This document shows, one piece after another, positions 10,260 to 24,722 of a stretch of 64,000 nucleotides of DNA. The stretch's first letter is position 1. Each line of letters starts with the position of its first letter. The position numbers were made by a program, and so were the translations under genes. Source of the stretch: Acanthochlamys bracteata (taxonomy: Eukaryota > Streptophyta > Magnoliopsida > Pandanales > Velloziaceae); contig CM034137.1 in assembly GCA_019914995.1 (NCBI GenBank), forward strand, positions 2,356,001 through 2,420,000, in the 5' to 3' direction. The notes under the pieces are model-generated. The model searched no databases. It saw only the letters and a list, made by a program, of their open reading frames with translations, and had not been told where the DNA came from.

Positions 10260-13200
10260 ATTAGGATATCATTTATGCGTCCATAGCAAGCTCTGGGAGC
10301 TTTTTCAGACCATAAAGTGCCTTATTTAGCTTAAAAACGTGTAATAGAAAATCAAAGTTTTTCAAAATTAGGAGGCTGTTTAACATAAACATTTTATTTT
10401 TCTAAAACCATTTAGGAAACATTTTTAACATCTATTTAAAAAGGTTAAAAATCTTCGTGGCATGCAATTGTAAGCAATATTCTGAAGACGTCAAAGCGTG
10501 CAACAGGGGCATAGGTCGTATCAAATTCGTTGCCTTCTTCCTCGTTGTACCATTTAGCAACCAATCCGGTCTTATTTCTAATGATATTATATTTTTCATC
10601 CATTTTATTTCTAAATATATATTTAGTTCGTATAATAGTTTTATTAATTGGTTTCTTATCCAGATGCCACACATTATTCCGTTCAAATTGGTTTAATTCT
10701 TCTTCCATAGCAACAATCTATGAATTATCTTTCAAAGCATCAAGAATACATTTTAGGTTCAAATTTGATATGAATGCAGAATATTCTAAAAAATTATTTT
10801 TAAATTGAGAGCTAACTCTTATACATTCAGTTGTATTACCTATGAAATTATCCTATGGGTGACTTGATCTGTATTCGAAAGGTCTAGGAACTATTTCAGG
10901 TGGATCAGGTTGCGCAATAAAAGGCTTCCTCATTTTCTATCTTCATCTCTACTACCTGTTTGTATGTTAACTCTTCATATGAAATTCTTTATTGCTTTTC
11001 TAGTGAACTATATAATTTTTCTACTTCTGAACCTGCATCAAAGGCTGATTTCCTTATTGGCATGATGTTAGCCTCGTTAAACACTACATGGATAGATTCA
11101 TCAACAACCATAGTTCTTTTACTAAAATTTCTATTGTTTTAGAGCTGAAGGAGTATATAAGAAAATATCCTCATCACTCTTGGTGTCAAATTTTTCAAAT
11201 TTATCTTTACCATAAGCACAAAAGTTTTACATCCAAAGATTTTAAAGTATGTGGATTTTCTTCCTTTCAAAAGTTCAATAGTTTTCTTAACGATGAGTCT
11301 GATAAATACACGATTAATTATATGACATATTGTGTTAACAGCTTCAGTCCAAAAGTACTTATGCAAGTTTTGCTAAGCAACATGGTTTTAGCCATTTAGT
11401 CAAACATTCTATTTCTTCTTTCAACAACACTATCTTGTTGAGAAGTTTTAGGTATTGAGAAATTGTGTGTTAAACCAATTTGCATTACAAAACTCATCAA
11501 AGTAAAAATTTATGAGATTTTTGTCCATGATCACTTCGTATAATACAGATTTTAAAAGCAAATTTATTTTGAATCTTTTTGAAAAAGCTTGTGAATGCTT
11601 TCAAGGTATCATTTTAATATACAAGAAAGATTACCTAGTTGAATCATGAATAATTATCAACAATCATAAGGCAATATTACTTTCCTCTAGCTTGCAACTA
11701 ATGAGGGTCCAAACAAGTCCATATGTAGCAGTTGAAGCAGTTTGCTTGTCGTGACGGTTTGTTTAGACTTAAAAGAGGATCTAATTTGCTTACGTTTTGC
11801 CTAGGCCTCGCACAACTTTTCTAAACTATATTTTTCTTTAGGCATGCCCTTAACTAGATCTATTTTTGATAGCTTGAATAGAAGTTTTATGCTGCAATGT
11901 CTAAGCCTTCTGTGTCAAAATCAACTATTTTCTTGTTGATTGGTAACTAAGCACATTGTATGGTTGCAAAAATCATCAATATATAGAACGTATATACATT
12001 ACTTTCCACTTTACCTTTTAATACTTCTTGTCCTCATAAGAATTTAACAATAGAACAGCAACGATTATTGAATTTTACTGTAGAACTATTATCACAGAGT
12101 TGGCTTATACTTAGTAGGTTGTGTTTGAGTCTTTCAACATGTAGAACATAGTCTATTCAGAGATGAAGGATTTCTAATTTTTCTAATACCTATCATCTTA
12201 CATTTGCTATTTATCTTCAAGGATGACATTACCACCATTGCTTTTGTAGATGATTGAAGCATTTATCATCTCCATTAATGTGTCTCGAGCAGCTACTATT
12301 CAAGTACCATTTGTTCTTTTTTTGGTTGCTTCTTTCTTCTTCTTTTTGCAAAAAGGAGTTTTAATATTTAGGTACCCAAATTGCTTTGAGTCCTAGAGAG
12401 TTTATGTTATAACCCTTCCTATCACAATAAAAGCATTTAATAAAAGGAGTTAAGGAGTAAGATTCATCAGGTGTATACTCACTGTAGAAAATAATTTTAA
12501 AATTTTGCTTGCTTGATGAAGACGTACTAATATTTTTGTAATTCCGATGACTTGTTGAAGAAAATTTGTCATATTTAGCTGGTTGCTTACCTACTACCTT
12601 GTTTGATGTTGGCATTGGTACAAATCCGACACCTTCTCTTTTATATACATTGCGCTGAGCTCACAACGTTGCATCTAACATGTCCTTATCATTTACAAAT
12701 CTGACAAGGGTTGCTTGCAAGTCATTATTCTTAGCTAATAGGTCATGAACATTGGTCTTGAAGGTCTTTTTTTTATTGGACCAACTTTGGATTTTTATTT
12801 TTTTTCGCCTTTCTAAAACACCACATTATAATAATCTATAAAAGGGTCTGAAATCTGGAATAGGCGAATAGGATAATCTACTCACTTCTTTGCTTAGGGC
12901 TTCATTTATTTCTCAAACTCTGCAATCTTTTTGTCAGATCTTCAATAAAGAAGCAACTTATAGTAGCATTGTAACAGGTCAACTTACCAACTGTATATTC
13001 ACTTAGGTTGCACGAAGTTTCTCATTCAATTGCATCAGACGGTTGTTCTCAACACGCAATGCATTTAGTTGAACATTCATATGATCATAATCAACATACA
13101 AAGAATCCTTCATAACTTTATTTTTATCTTCTAAAGCAATTTTTTGTGTGACCCTTATTTATTTAGATATTCATTTTCTTTATTAAGATTCCATATGCAA

Positions 13201-13980
13201 ACTTTTTCGATTTTACGGTCGGCCTTAGCATCTATATATTTTGCATACAATTCATCAAATAGTTCTCGCAATTCTTTATTTGAGTCATCGAATTCAGTAG
13301 AGCATACCCCATCAGATTCGTCATGATTTGACATTCGGCACAAGTTGACTTCTTAAGTTTTGTCCGACTCTGTCTGGATGTCTTCTAATGACCTTTCATT
13401 CTCATCACTATAGGCTGGTATTATCTTCTTTCTTCTCCTATCTTTACTTTTGAATCTCTTTAACAAAGAGTTCATTTCTAAAATGCCCAGACTTTTTGCA
13501 GTTGTACCAGTTTCTATCTTGCTTATTTTATCCTCAATTGTTCTCCGTCCTTTTCTTTTCTTAAACTTAATTCTTCTAAAAAGTCTCTTGAAATTTTTTG
13601 TTATAGTGCAATATCAATTTCATTATCAGATGAGTGATCACTCACTTACCTATTGATCATTAAATTTTAATATCATTTCTTCTGAACGTTCATCTGTTTT
13701 TTCAATGAGAGCTCCTTGGCGATCAACTTATAAATCAGCTCAAGAATTATCATTTATGGAAAATTTTGTAGCACAGCTCTTAGTGTCTTCCATTTGTGCT
13801 CTTCTGGTCTAAGTCCTTCCCTAAGTTCTTCAAATAATTTATGATATTACTTAAATCAATATACATTTGAGTTATAGTATCAATTTTGTTCATTTTGAAA
13901 TTCTCGTACTCGTGTATCAGTAGGTTTACTCTGAATTTTTTTTACTGAGATTTTTCTTCATCTGTTACTTCAAATTAATC
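10260..13980 (-). mobile_element. Decayed Ty1/copia retrotransposon (gag-IN-RT remnants)
   Basis: Read on the minus strand the domain order is copia-type. Gag UBN2-like sequence lies at about 13930-13760, and a gag coiled or acidic segment at 13343-13155. A zinc-knuckle-like CFYCDRKGY with the following AIWVPK lies at about 12470-12365. Integrase follows at about 11770-11140 (MDLFGPS; a degenerate QQDSVVERRNR; then YFWTEAVNTICHIINRV). Reverse transcriptase lies at 10708-10265 (GLVAKWYNEEEGNEFDTTYA and a degenerate LNKALYGLKK). Many stops and frameshifts are present, the C-terminal RT and RNase H are missing, and no LTR was assigned. The zinc knuckle is damaged. It looks like an old SIRE/Maximus-like relic; the lineage is inferred. 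Confidence 0.85.
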
Positions 13981-15688
13981 CAATATTGCAAATTCTAACA
14001 GTTACGTACTCTGATTCGTGAATATTGCTACAAATGATCGCTTTCTCTGAGAACTATAAATTAAGTAACCTCCTAATACCATGGTCGGTCTTTAGATTTT
14101 GAATATATTGATTTCTTCCGAACATGGTTACTAAAATTTTGATTTAAAGTTTAAAATCTACTATTTTACGATTTTTACATCAACAAAATAATCCTACTGA
14201 ATACAAGATCCGATTTTATATAAATTAGAGTAAGATCCCGATCATGATCCTAAATCGTTAAGATTCCGATCTAATTTACAATTTTACAATTTCAGCTAAT
14301 AAGAAATCTTCATGAATCATGATAGCTCTCCAGAATTTTGAGCGAAAATGAAACAATTAGAGAAGATCTATCGTTCGTTTGTAGCGGGTGTGGTGGCGTT
14401 TGGTTTATTCTATGATGGATTTGTTATGGGAGTAAGAAATTTTTCGATGAGATGGAGGGCATAATTCGAAGGTGTGAGCAATGCAATGAGAATTAGTTTG
14501 ATAAAATGCTTTCAGTGTTCTTTTTGCTAAAATTGTTGATAAGATGAAAGTTGTTTGACGTTTTGGATTTCGTAGAAAGAAGAGTATGATTGTTGTAAAT
14601 TATTTTTAGTATTTGAGTTTGTGAAAAGTAGATTTGGATTGTTTTCTTTTTTTTTTTCTTTATTATGAGACGATAAAAACGGTTAATTGTCGTTTAATAG
14701 ATTGATTATATAAGAAATTAATTTTTTTGATATAAATATAATTATATAAGTATGCATTCATAAAATAATAATATAATATGTAAAAAAATTATAATAATAA
14801 GCTAAATAAAAATATAAAAAATTATTAATAATATAGTTCATGTTAACTACAAAGATGAATATAGTTTATTTATTATAACAAGATGAAATAGAAAAATTAT
14901 ATCTTAAATTTTCAGTAATTTTAATAGATAATAACTACAATGTTTTAAATATTAAAAAATTTTATAAAAAAGCTATTTATAAGTAAAATTTTATATTCTT
15001 AATTAAAATTCTAATTTTATAATCTTAAGCTAACTAAACGATTCTATATAATATTTAGATCATGACAATCTTGCTTCCAGCACTACAACGGATAATTATG
15101 TACTATATATGTACACATATATAGTTAGTTGTGGGGCGTATATATGTACACATAGATAATTATGTACTAAATGTGTACTTTGTAAGTGTACAATGATGTC
15201 AATACCACACAGGATCGCCCACTGAACTAATAAAATCTATCAAAGTTATCAGGCGTATATATTAAAGTTAACAGTGATATATAAGAAACTTCGCAGGAAG
15301 TAAATAGGAGTGTTTGAAAATATTTAAATAAGATATTTTTTTCAAAGAAAGCTTTTTTGGAAGCTTTTTAAAAACACGAGTTTGATCTTTTTACGTCTAA
15401 AAATAATAAAAAATTATAGATATAAAATTTTATAATTTAGAATTTGTTTTTATTTTAAAAAAATTAAAATAATATAAAAAAATTAATTGAAAAATAAGAA
15501 GTAAAAATGAAGTTTATAAAAGAAGTCGATCACGATGGCTACGTTTCATTTATCATGCTCTAGCAGCCCAGATAGAAGTGGGTGAACTAAATGCTCCACT
15601 TCAATAACCAAGCAATTGGAATGAACCGAAAAAATAACATAATAAATATCAAGGAAAAAGGGTGGAAAATGGTGTATGATGACTGTGT
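13981..15688. other. AT-rich spacer with small local repeats
   Basis: No gene was recognised. At 14115-14320 the sequence is built of short words such as taaaatcg and gattttg. Around 15088-15170 gataattatgtacta and tatatgtacacata each occur twice, partly as palindromes. An A/T-biased block at 15310-15530 resembles MITE remnants seen elsewhere. Part of the region may be LTR of the neighbouring copia relic. Confidence 0.4.
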
Positions 15689-18600
15689 CTACTTGGACCA
15701 TGCAACTGCGTCAATCTCTGCTTGGGCACTTCTGTACAGCTCAAGCCTCTTGGCAAGCGAAGCTCTTCGCTCCATGATTGCTGGATCTTCATCCAACATT
15801 GATGCCAATTGTTTAGACTGCAATAAGGCCAGCAATGCAAATATCAACATACTTTCACCGTAAACATATAGCAAATTTGACCGCTAAGAAAAGGTTTAGG
15901 TGTGGAGTAAAAACAAACGCTAGAAACTCGAATCTAAACATCGATGCATACAGAAACAATGTCTGTCTGTCTTCCTGAGTTCCTGAAATCTTAGCAATCA
16001 GCCATGAACAGCATGGAAAATGATAAATGAAAGAAAGTTCAGAATGCAGTTTAGTATAATATCACATGTTTCAGAGAGATAATTTCATACGCGAGCCAGA
16101 TTTTGCTCACGGAAAAATTATTAGAAACATAAACAGGTAGAGACAACGAATATTATAGCATGCAGTGAGACTCAAAGTTAGCTTTAGCATTTTTAAGAAT
16201 GTCACAAACCTCTTTCTTGCCCAGTTCAGCAAAGAAGTGATCAAGCAATGAGCGTTTAGCCTCTCGTACTTGACAATAAACAATCGATTTAGGAATGGAA
16301 TTCCTCAGGCTTGCACAGACCATGTTGACATATGATAAGACAGTGGTCCCTGGTCACATAAACAAAAAGAAGGTAAGGAGCTAAATCACAAATAAGGCTT
16401 GTTTCTGCTAACAGGTAATATAAGGTGCTCAAAGGAGCAAACAAATTACCTATTCTCCTGAGATATGAGTCGTTATATCTAACAAAAAGGGAATGAGTAG
16501 GAGTTCCTCCTTTTTCAACATCCTGAGGAAGCTTTCGGAAGAAATCAATAGTCAGAAAGCTGCACTCCATATCCACTAGTTTAACTGCAGCTTTTTTGCT
16601 TTCGTCTCTCATTCTTTCCAATGATTCTAGAGCAGCATTTGCAACCTCTTTTCTGAGGGTGGGATATTGCTTCAACTCCTACAGAAATAGGAATGCGGAA
16701 CTTGGTCTGTTTTCTTGATGATAGTTAAGTATTTGACTAATATATCCTATGTAAGTTGAATGCTTTAAGAGATAAACAACAGTATGTATTAGAAAAAACT
16801 ACAGGTTTACATATTCAGAATGAAATCTAAGAAACTTAAATGCTCAAAGAAGTGGACAATTTAAACAATTATTTTAGTGACTAGGTCCATAAACAAATTA
16901 AGCTTTGACATATTAAGGGTAAGAGTGACTCATTCTGCGTAGTGCAGTGTGCATGTTGCTAAGCATTATTTGCCTAGGTATAAGGAGATGCTTATGGTAC
17001 TATTAGTTTTTTTTCTTAGCCTTCATGAGTCCTAAGATATTAAGTCCTTCAAAAGTTAGTTTTTTGAGTGAATCCCAAATAAAGCAAGTGTTTGACCAGG
17101 ACCAGATAGTTTGCATGCAGTATGACTTAAATGACTTGCAGTCCTTCAGAGTTAGATCACCTTAAAACTTATCAAACTTTAACCCCAACGACAACCATAA
17201 TGATAGATTGCTAAACAGCTCTTCGAGAACAACTCTGATAACCCACAATTAGAAGCTCGAATCGAATTGATAATGCCTGAACGGATCTCATTCAACCCAT
17301 CAGCAGATTGATTGATTCTTCTAGTTAAGTTGAACTATTGTGTATAAGCACAGGTTGTTTCACTGGGATTAGGAGCGACTCCGACTCTCAAAACTATTCA
17401 CCTTCCAATTAGATCATAATTATTTACAGACCTCTTAAATTTAAGGAAATTCATTTCTTTTAATTTGAAGAATAAGAAGGCTCCTAAGGAATTTATTTTC
17501 AGAAGGAATTTGCAGCAAGTAAGCAGTATGGCATTTTAAGTGGAAATCCCAAACATGCAAACGACAATGACTTCATAACATCATTTTAAATGAACGAAAA
17601 CAGGTGAAGAGATAGAAATGATGGCAGCAAAAAGTGAAAACTTGCACAATTTTTAAAACTTACTACTGTCTCGCTAATAGCTTTATTGATGAGTTCCTTC
17701 AGAATAGAATGCACCTGGAAGCACGAAGGAAAGGAAGTACGTCAATTAGATAAAGATGAAGTAAACATAACGGCAGATAAATGACAAGAGCTGCTTTAGC
17801 AGCCAAATTCATACAACATGGAATATTGAAGTATAATTTAACAGTAAAACTATCCAATGGTAATTATAAACAGGCAAAACCTACACGCAAGGAGGATTTC
17901 GCACTATATAGATCAGATACTGTAAAGTGATATATAAAACTCAGTGAACTCAAATGTAAAGCAAAACTAAGTTCTTCAAAGATATGCAAGTTCAATTTAA
18001 CTTCAGATATTGTGGAAAATAGAATGCAAAACATCGTCACAAAAGCGACTATACTGCATACTGCATCAACTGCTGCCTCTGCCGGCCCTCTGATAGTAAC
18101 AACTGAAGACTCGATCAGGCGGCGGTACCCTTGCTCGGGGGCTATCAAGTGCGGCTGGTATCCATCAGCTTCAGTAATTAACTTTCTGACATTTTCCATT
18201 GACAGATGCTTGTCAAACTGCAACCTTTTCATAGCTGCTGGAAGTTGATTATCAAAAACACTATAGATCTTGTCACCTCCAGAGCGCCTGTCAACAATGA
18301 ATATTTTACAATAAATAAGCAATATAGGAGTAATAAGAGATTAGTCAACCAAAACATTTACAGGAACAAAGCACAACAACTTAGTGTTGATGGATGCATG
18401 ATGCCATCTAAAAAATGAGGAAAAAGGATGATCAAATTGGTAAGAACAATTATATCTGAAACATATTTTGAAAATTTCCCTGCAAGAATCTATAAGGCCG
18501 GTTCTCCGTGGCGAGAGGAAACAAGGAGTTCCAAAATACAAGTACTTCTTGCAAAAGTAAACAGTATGGAATAGGAAGTCATTGATCTAATCTGACTTTA

Positions 18601-21600
18601 ATCATAGTAAATGATAATCAAATAATACCTTAAAACTTACTATAGATGCTATCCATAATCCATCAAGCAATTTTCGAAATAAAAACAAACACATATTTGT
18701 TTTCCTTTTTTATTTTTTTATCTTGAGGAACTGAAAGCACAACAAATTTATTCCTGCTCATTGTAACCTCACATTATAACAAACAGATACTTCTAATAGA
18801 CATTTCAACCAAAGTTTATGTGTTAAGGAAATCTAACAATGAGGCTCCACACCATAAGATTCAGTTTGGACTTACTAGTTGCATAGGTAAGTATACACAT
18901 TATGGTCCAAAACTAAGCTATATATTTGTAAGAAAAAATTAGAAACCCAGATCATTCTCCAGATACGTACACTCCATCCAGATGGTCTTTAAATATCTGA
19001 TCAAAAACACGACAAATCTCCATAATCATCTACAACTTTCCCTGCACACAAATTACTTTTCTTAATTCCTTAATAATGTATAAAGCATGCTTTACAAGCA
19101 AACAACGCAAAAGAGACTACAGATTGCACTAGTCAAAAAAAAGGAAATTCAGGAAAAGACTTACTCCAGTATCTGCTGCGATAGGCTTCCCTAGACGTCC
19201 AAGCTCAAGCTCAAGTTCAGTAATGGTTTTACTGATGAGTGACTGGATGCCTGGTATTCTGGACTTAATTACTTGTTCCAAATGCTGGCGAAACAGTATC
19301 AATTAAACAAACAAATCAAAAAAACTTGTAAACAAAATAGCCAGAGAGACAGACAGACAGAGACAGAGAGCACCTTTGAGAGCATCTTAGCTAGATGCTC
19401 AGAACCCATCCTATGAGCAAGATGCTTGTACTCTGGGCTGGTTGCAAAATATTCACGCTCTCTACGCCGAGCAGCAACCATATCAACACTCTTGTTTATA
19501 TCAGCTTGAGAACGATTAACAACACCAATCCAAGGAAATTGTAGCTTGTATGACTTCCCCTCCAATATCTATGAATCAGTAAATTTGTCAAGGTTTACCA
19601 GTTAAAGAGCGAAGCTATAATGGCTAATCTTTTGTAATTCAATGTTTATCAGTATGCACATGAGACGTGTAGAAACATCATCTCAGATGGTGAACTAGCA
19701 TGATTATATAAGGCAGTTTTGAGACTCACAACTGATGGCCCTTGGCTATTATCAGGTTATGAGAAATGCATCCTGGGACTAAGGACTCATACATGACCAA
19801 GTATATCCTCCTAAGAGGAGAAAATCTTATATAGCTGTGAAGAGCAATCTTCAAGGATTGCCAAATCTAGAAAATCTAGGAGATATACTCCAACAATAGT
19901 TGAACAAACAAAATTAGGAGTAAGAATTGATTATGTAAAAACAGTGACCTTCACTTACATCAACGGCATTCGTACCCTGATCCATAAGATCAATTTTTGT
20001 CAGCACACCAAACGTCCTTTCTCCTGAATTTAAGATAAAGAGGCAAACTATTTCAGTACCAGAAAGAAGGACACAGTTCTCCATAACTAAGATTGAAACT
20101 TTGACAATTTGAAGAGTCGAAGTAATGGAACAGCAATAAAAGCCTACCCTTTGGGTCTACTTCACGGGAGATCTTAATTGCGTCAGAGGTAGCAAGATCT
20201 TGATTAGCAGGTGAAATTGCCAAAATGATACAGTTTGGCTGCATAGTTAGAGGGACAACTTAAGCATTTAAACTTGGAAATTTTGATAAATTGAAAAGCA
20301 TATTAGATGTTTGACAACAAAAGCTAGAAGTATATTAGTGAAGGCCCCAGCAGAAGGTAAAGAAGATCTCTTGAAATTTGGTGCATCAAGGACTATACAA
20401 AGAACTTGAACTACATAATGTATGGCAAAAAGAGTCATAAGGACTAGGCAAGTGCTAAGATATAATAATTAAATACAGCAAATCACCTTCTCAATATATG
20501 CTCGAACCATTTTTTCGATATCTTGGACAATACTATCAGGCTGACCCTCGTGAAACATCAAAAGACATTAATCCAATTAGTCAAGTAAAATGACACAAGA
20601 CATTAGAAAGAATTTTACAGCGGCCGATCCAAGAAAGAGTTACACTCACCAACAGCTACCTTGGTCAATCCGGGAAGATCAACTAGAGTCAAGTTTACAA
20701 CTGTCAAAATTTCAAATTATCAGGCAACAATGTGATAAAACAAATTTGGACAATTTTCCTTAAAACTGCTTGTATAGGAATTATCAAGTAGTTGCAAACA
20801 AGTCATAATCAAGTAGGGATCAAGAATAGCCCTGTCCTCAAGCCATTTAAGCAGTTACAATCATGAACTAGAATAAAAAAAATAGGTGATCTTTCAAAAT
20901 CTCCAGAGATTTAGCATGCTATTTGTTTGCTGGGGTATTGCGAAACAAAAGAAATTAGAGAGGCTTTGAATAAAACTTGCTGCTCAAGCTGATAGAAACG
21001 CAGAGCATAGCAATGACAGCATATTTATAACCTTCACTTTCTGCAGAGTGCAGATGCAAATTTAAGCTCCAAACTCAAAAGCTTTGAATCACACTAGTAC
21101 AAGAATAAGGTACCTTCATACCTGGTTGATGCACCTAGACTTCTTTAAATGATGAGCTATTCATGGCATCATTGACATGGCACAACAAGAAAGTAAGGGT
21201 ATAGAAACACATATTAGAAATAATAACAATTATTCTACAGCTTGAAGATCTCCTTTATTCATCTTTTATGTCTTGTTGCATGAAGCACATTGAGAATATA
21301 AGTTAGATTGTACTAATTGCAACCACCACATCTACATCTAATTATCATCATTACTTACAAAGAACGAATACATAATACAAAAAGCCACAACTGATTCTAT
21401 TTACCTGCAATCTTTGGATAAGCTATCCGCCAATTGTTTAATTATCTTAAAGTCCATGTACACTGAGGTCAATAGATTTATGATTGCCAAGTGATTACGA
21501 AATTTCTCATTAACAGCTTTCAATGTTTATTATTGCGCCATGTTTGAGAAAGAAAAGAGTGATTTTCTGTAGTTAGACTCCTTTTTCGTGATTTTCTTTT

Positions 21601-22509
21601 GAAATTACTATTGATGTGCACTCGAAAATCTTTCTCAATCTCATCCGTTAGAAAGTGGCAGTGGAACATTGTACCGGTAATCCTCATTAAAACTATTTTC
21701 ACAAATGAAACATCAGCATGCTTTGCTAGGAGAACGATATAGCTTGCAAAGTCAGAGGGTGGTCTGATAATTGAAAAAGACAAGCATTCACAACATATTT
21801 AAATATCCAAATAGATGAGAAAACAATCAAAGAATCGTTAATAGTCTAATACTACTGCAATATTACTACTGCTTCTGGTAGCTGTTAATAGCACTAGTGA
21901 TGCTACTAAAAGTATCACACTTGAATTGGTATAATAAGAATAAGTTTCAAAAAGAAATTACTCTTCGACATTGAAAATAAAGAAAAACTCAATTCCACAG
22001 AATCGTAATTATTTACAAATACATAAAATGTACATCTTATTAGGTTAGCTGTCTCACCATTAGGCGAATGAATGCTGAGATGGATAGGAACTGGAGAAAT
22101 TGCCTTTGTGTGGCCTGTCTCTCTGTCTGTTTCATCTGCAATCTCTTTCCTGACAAGAGCTGCATAGAGCAGAATGGTGAAGAAATTGAGAAGTCTCAAC
22201 AGGCTACTTGTAACCTGGCCAAGCTATTCAAGATACAGACGTGATTAAATTTTTCTAAGCAGTATGCATAAGGAAATTAGGTCTAGAACTAAAACCTCTC
22301 TATTGTAGTTGTTGAATCAAAATTGGTAAGGATCATTGACTACATACATTCAGAAAGTATACATTTAGAAATATCATATTGCATTTAGTGTTCAACTGGC
22401 AGCATCTAAAGGGAACTGGTACATTCGTAAGAGAACCAGATAAATGCTGAATTTCATGAACAAGAACAATTAAGCTTAGTCATAAGCAAAAATGAATGCA
22501 TCCTTGTGT

Positions 22510-23710
22510 TACAACAACAACCCAAAAAAAAAAATTCTTAAGCCTTTATCCCACTAGAGTGAGATCCGCTATATGAATTCATTTTGTTCGGTTATAAATC
22601 AAATTAATCAAAATATCTAATTCTTCTAAATCCTTCACCATCACTATAGGGCAAGTTAATTTTGTTCTATCCCATTTCTCCTAAAGTGTTCTAATAGAAT
22701 CGTGTAACTTTTATACACTACTGCATGTTTAACTCTATGTAAGATATGTCTGAACTACCTAAATCTATCTTCTCTTAATTTGTCCTCAATTAGCGTGACA
22801 ACTGTTTGTTAGCGTATATCATCATTTTGTATCTTGCCTTTTCTAATATACCAACATATACATCTTAACATCCTCATTTTTAATACGTTTATATTACGTA
22901 CACCTTAACCTTTGATACCCATCTTAATCTATAACATTACAGGTCGAATGACTGTTCTATAAAACTGAATTTTAGCCTTAAAATTTTTTTTTTATCAAAC
23001 AAAATTTCGGTAGCACCTCGTCATTTCACCTATCCTGTTTTAATTTTGTACACAACATTTTCTTTATTCTTATATATAAATAGTCAAACTTAAATATTTA
23101 AATTACTATTTTATGGTACAATGGAATTTTTTAACGCAACAATAGCATTATTGTCATCTTTTACTAAATACCAATGTATGTATTTTGTTTTGGTTCTACT
23201 TATTTTAAGACTATTGGGTGCTAAAATACTTCTCTAATATTTCAATGTATAGTTTTTTTTTTTTTTATCTCGTCAATTAAAACTATATCATCGGCGAATA
23301 TTATACACCACAGTACTTCATCCTGAATATGTCCACTGAATTTATCTATTATTAAGACAAGTAAGTAAGGACTTAAAAGCTAAATCTTGATGTAAGTCTA
23401 CAGTAATAGAAAATTCTCTATTAATATCACCATTACAGTGTATTTGAGTGACTATTCTATCATACATATTTTTAAAGATTTGTTAATATGTACTAAGTAT
23501 ATGTTTTCTTTATAACACACACCATAACACTTCTGTAGGTATCTTATCGTATGTTTTTTCAAAATCTATAAAAATCATATATAGATCTTACTCATTCTTT
23601 CTATATTGTCCTATCAATTTATTAGTAGATAAATTGCTTTTATGGTATATCTTCCTGGCATAAAACCGAACTGATTATCTGAAATCTTCAAATTACATGT
23701 TTATTTATGT
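22510..23710 (-). mobile_element. RTE-type LINE remnant inside DRP1A intron 3
   Basis: Read on the minus strand the sequence keeps degenerate non-LTR reverse-transcriptase motifs: ISDNQFGFMPGR at about 23680, then MIFIDFEKTYDKIPTEVLW at about 23580. Further on come MRMLRCICWYIRKGKIQND and IEDKLREDRFR, which match the C-terminal part of plant RTE proteins. The 3' end reads gatctcactctagtgggata and then ends in a gttgttgttg-type tail (about 22515), the hallmark of plant RTE LINEs. Stops and frameshifts are numerous and the 5' part is missing. The insertion fills most of the 1.9-kb third intron and shares the gene's orientation. Confidence 0.8.
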
Positions 23711-24707
23711 TCAATAGTATGGCTTATGTGTTTGATTCCTCTAAATTCGTATAATCTGTAACTTTTGAGTGATGCTTATGTTAGGACTCATTGCAAGACA
23801 CTCACACTGCATAGCGAGTAGAGTGAATCGAACCAAACTGTCATGAAAGAAATTACGAGAAATCTTCAAAATCCATTTTTTCCTTTTTTTCTACAAACTA
23901 TCAAATTCCTAATAAGGGGCAAAGCTTTGCTACTCAATATCCGTAGAATCTGTTCATCCCGGTGATTTAGGAAGATAATAACACCCCTTTTGAAGTTAGA
24001 TACATGATTAGAAATATCATTAAGCATCATTCAATAATATTACGTAGGAACCAGCTTTAAATTGGCATAAATCTCATTACCAAAATCAGTGAACTTCTTC
24101 CTAGGAAGATGCATGAATTCCGCATATTTCTCTGCCTTCGTCAATCTTGTGTAGCTGCAATACAAGGGGACGCCGAGTGACAATTCCTGTTCACATTCAT
24201 TGGAGTATTGATCAATTCCTCAAGAGAGGCCAATCACAGGGCCGCCAGCCAATGAGTTTGCAGAAACAACTATTTGTTTAACTTTAACTATTACCTGATC
24301 CTCTAGGCAAGAAGTCCTTCCCAACTACACTTTCCAGCACCGAAGATTTACCAGAGCTCTACAGGATAAAACATGCAAAGCATAAATGAAAGAAGTACAA
24401 TATTTATGCTCTAGCTAATTTAAACCATTATAGAAGCTCTCCCTTCAAGGCTCTACGACATTCCAAGTATACTAAACCTGTAAGTACTCAAAAGACTAGC
24501 TCTAGACCATATCAAAATATTCAATGACATGTAGATATCGAGCCTAAAAAAACGCACAGAACATACATTGCAATGTTGAATTAAGCCAAACAAATGATAA
24601 AGGATAAACGAAATATAGCTCAAACATAACTCACGAGCCCAAGAAGAGTGTAGCAGAAAGGAAATAACTCAGAACATAATAAAGAACTGATGTTCTATGA
24701 TTCTTAT

Positions 24708-24722
24708 ATATATATATATATG
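24708..24722. repeat. (AT)n microsatellite in DRP1A intron 1
   Basis: A short run of about seven TA units lies within the first intron of the dynamin-related gene. Confidence 0.8.
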
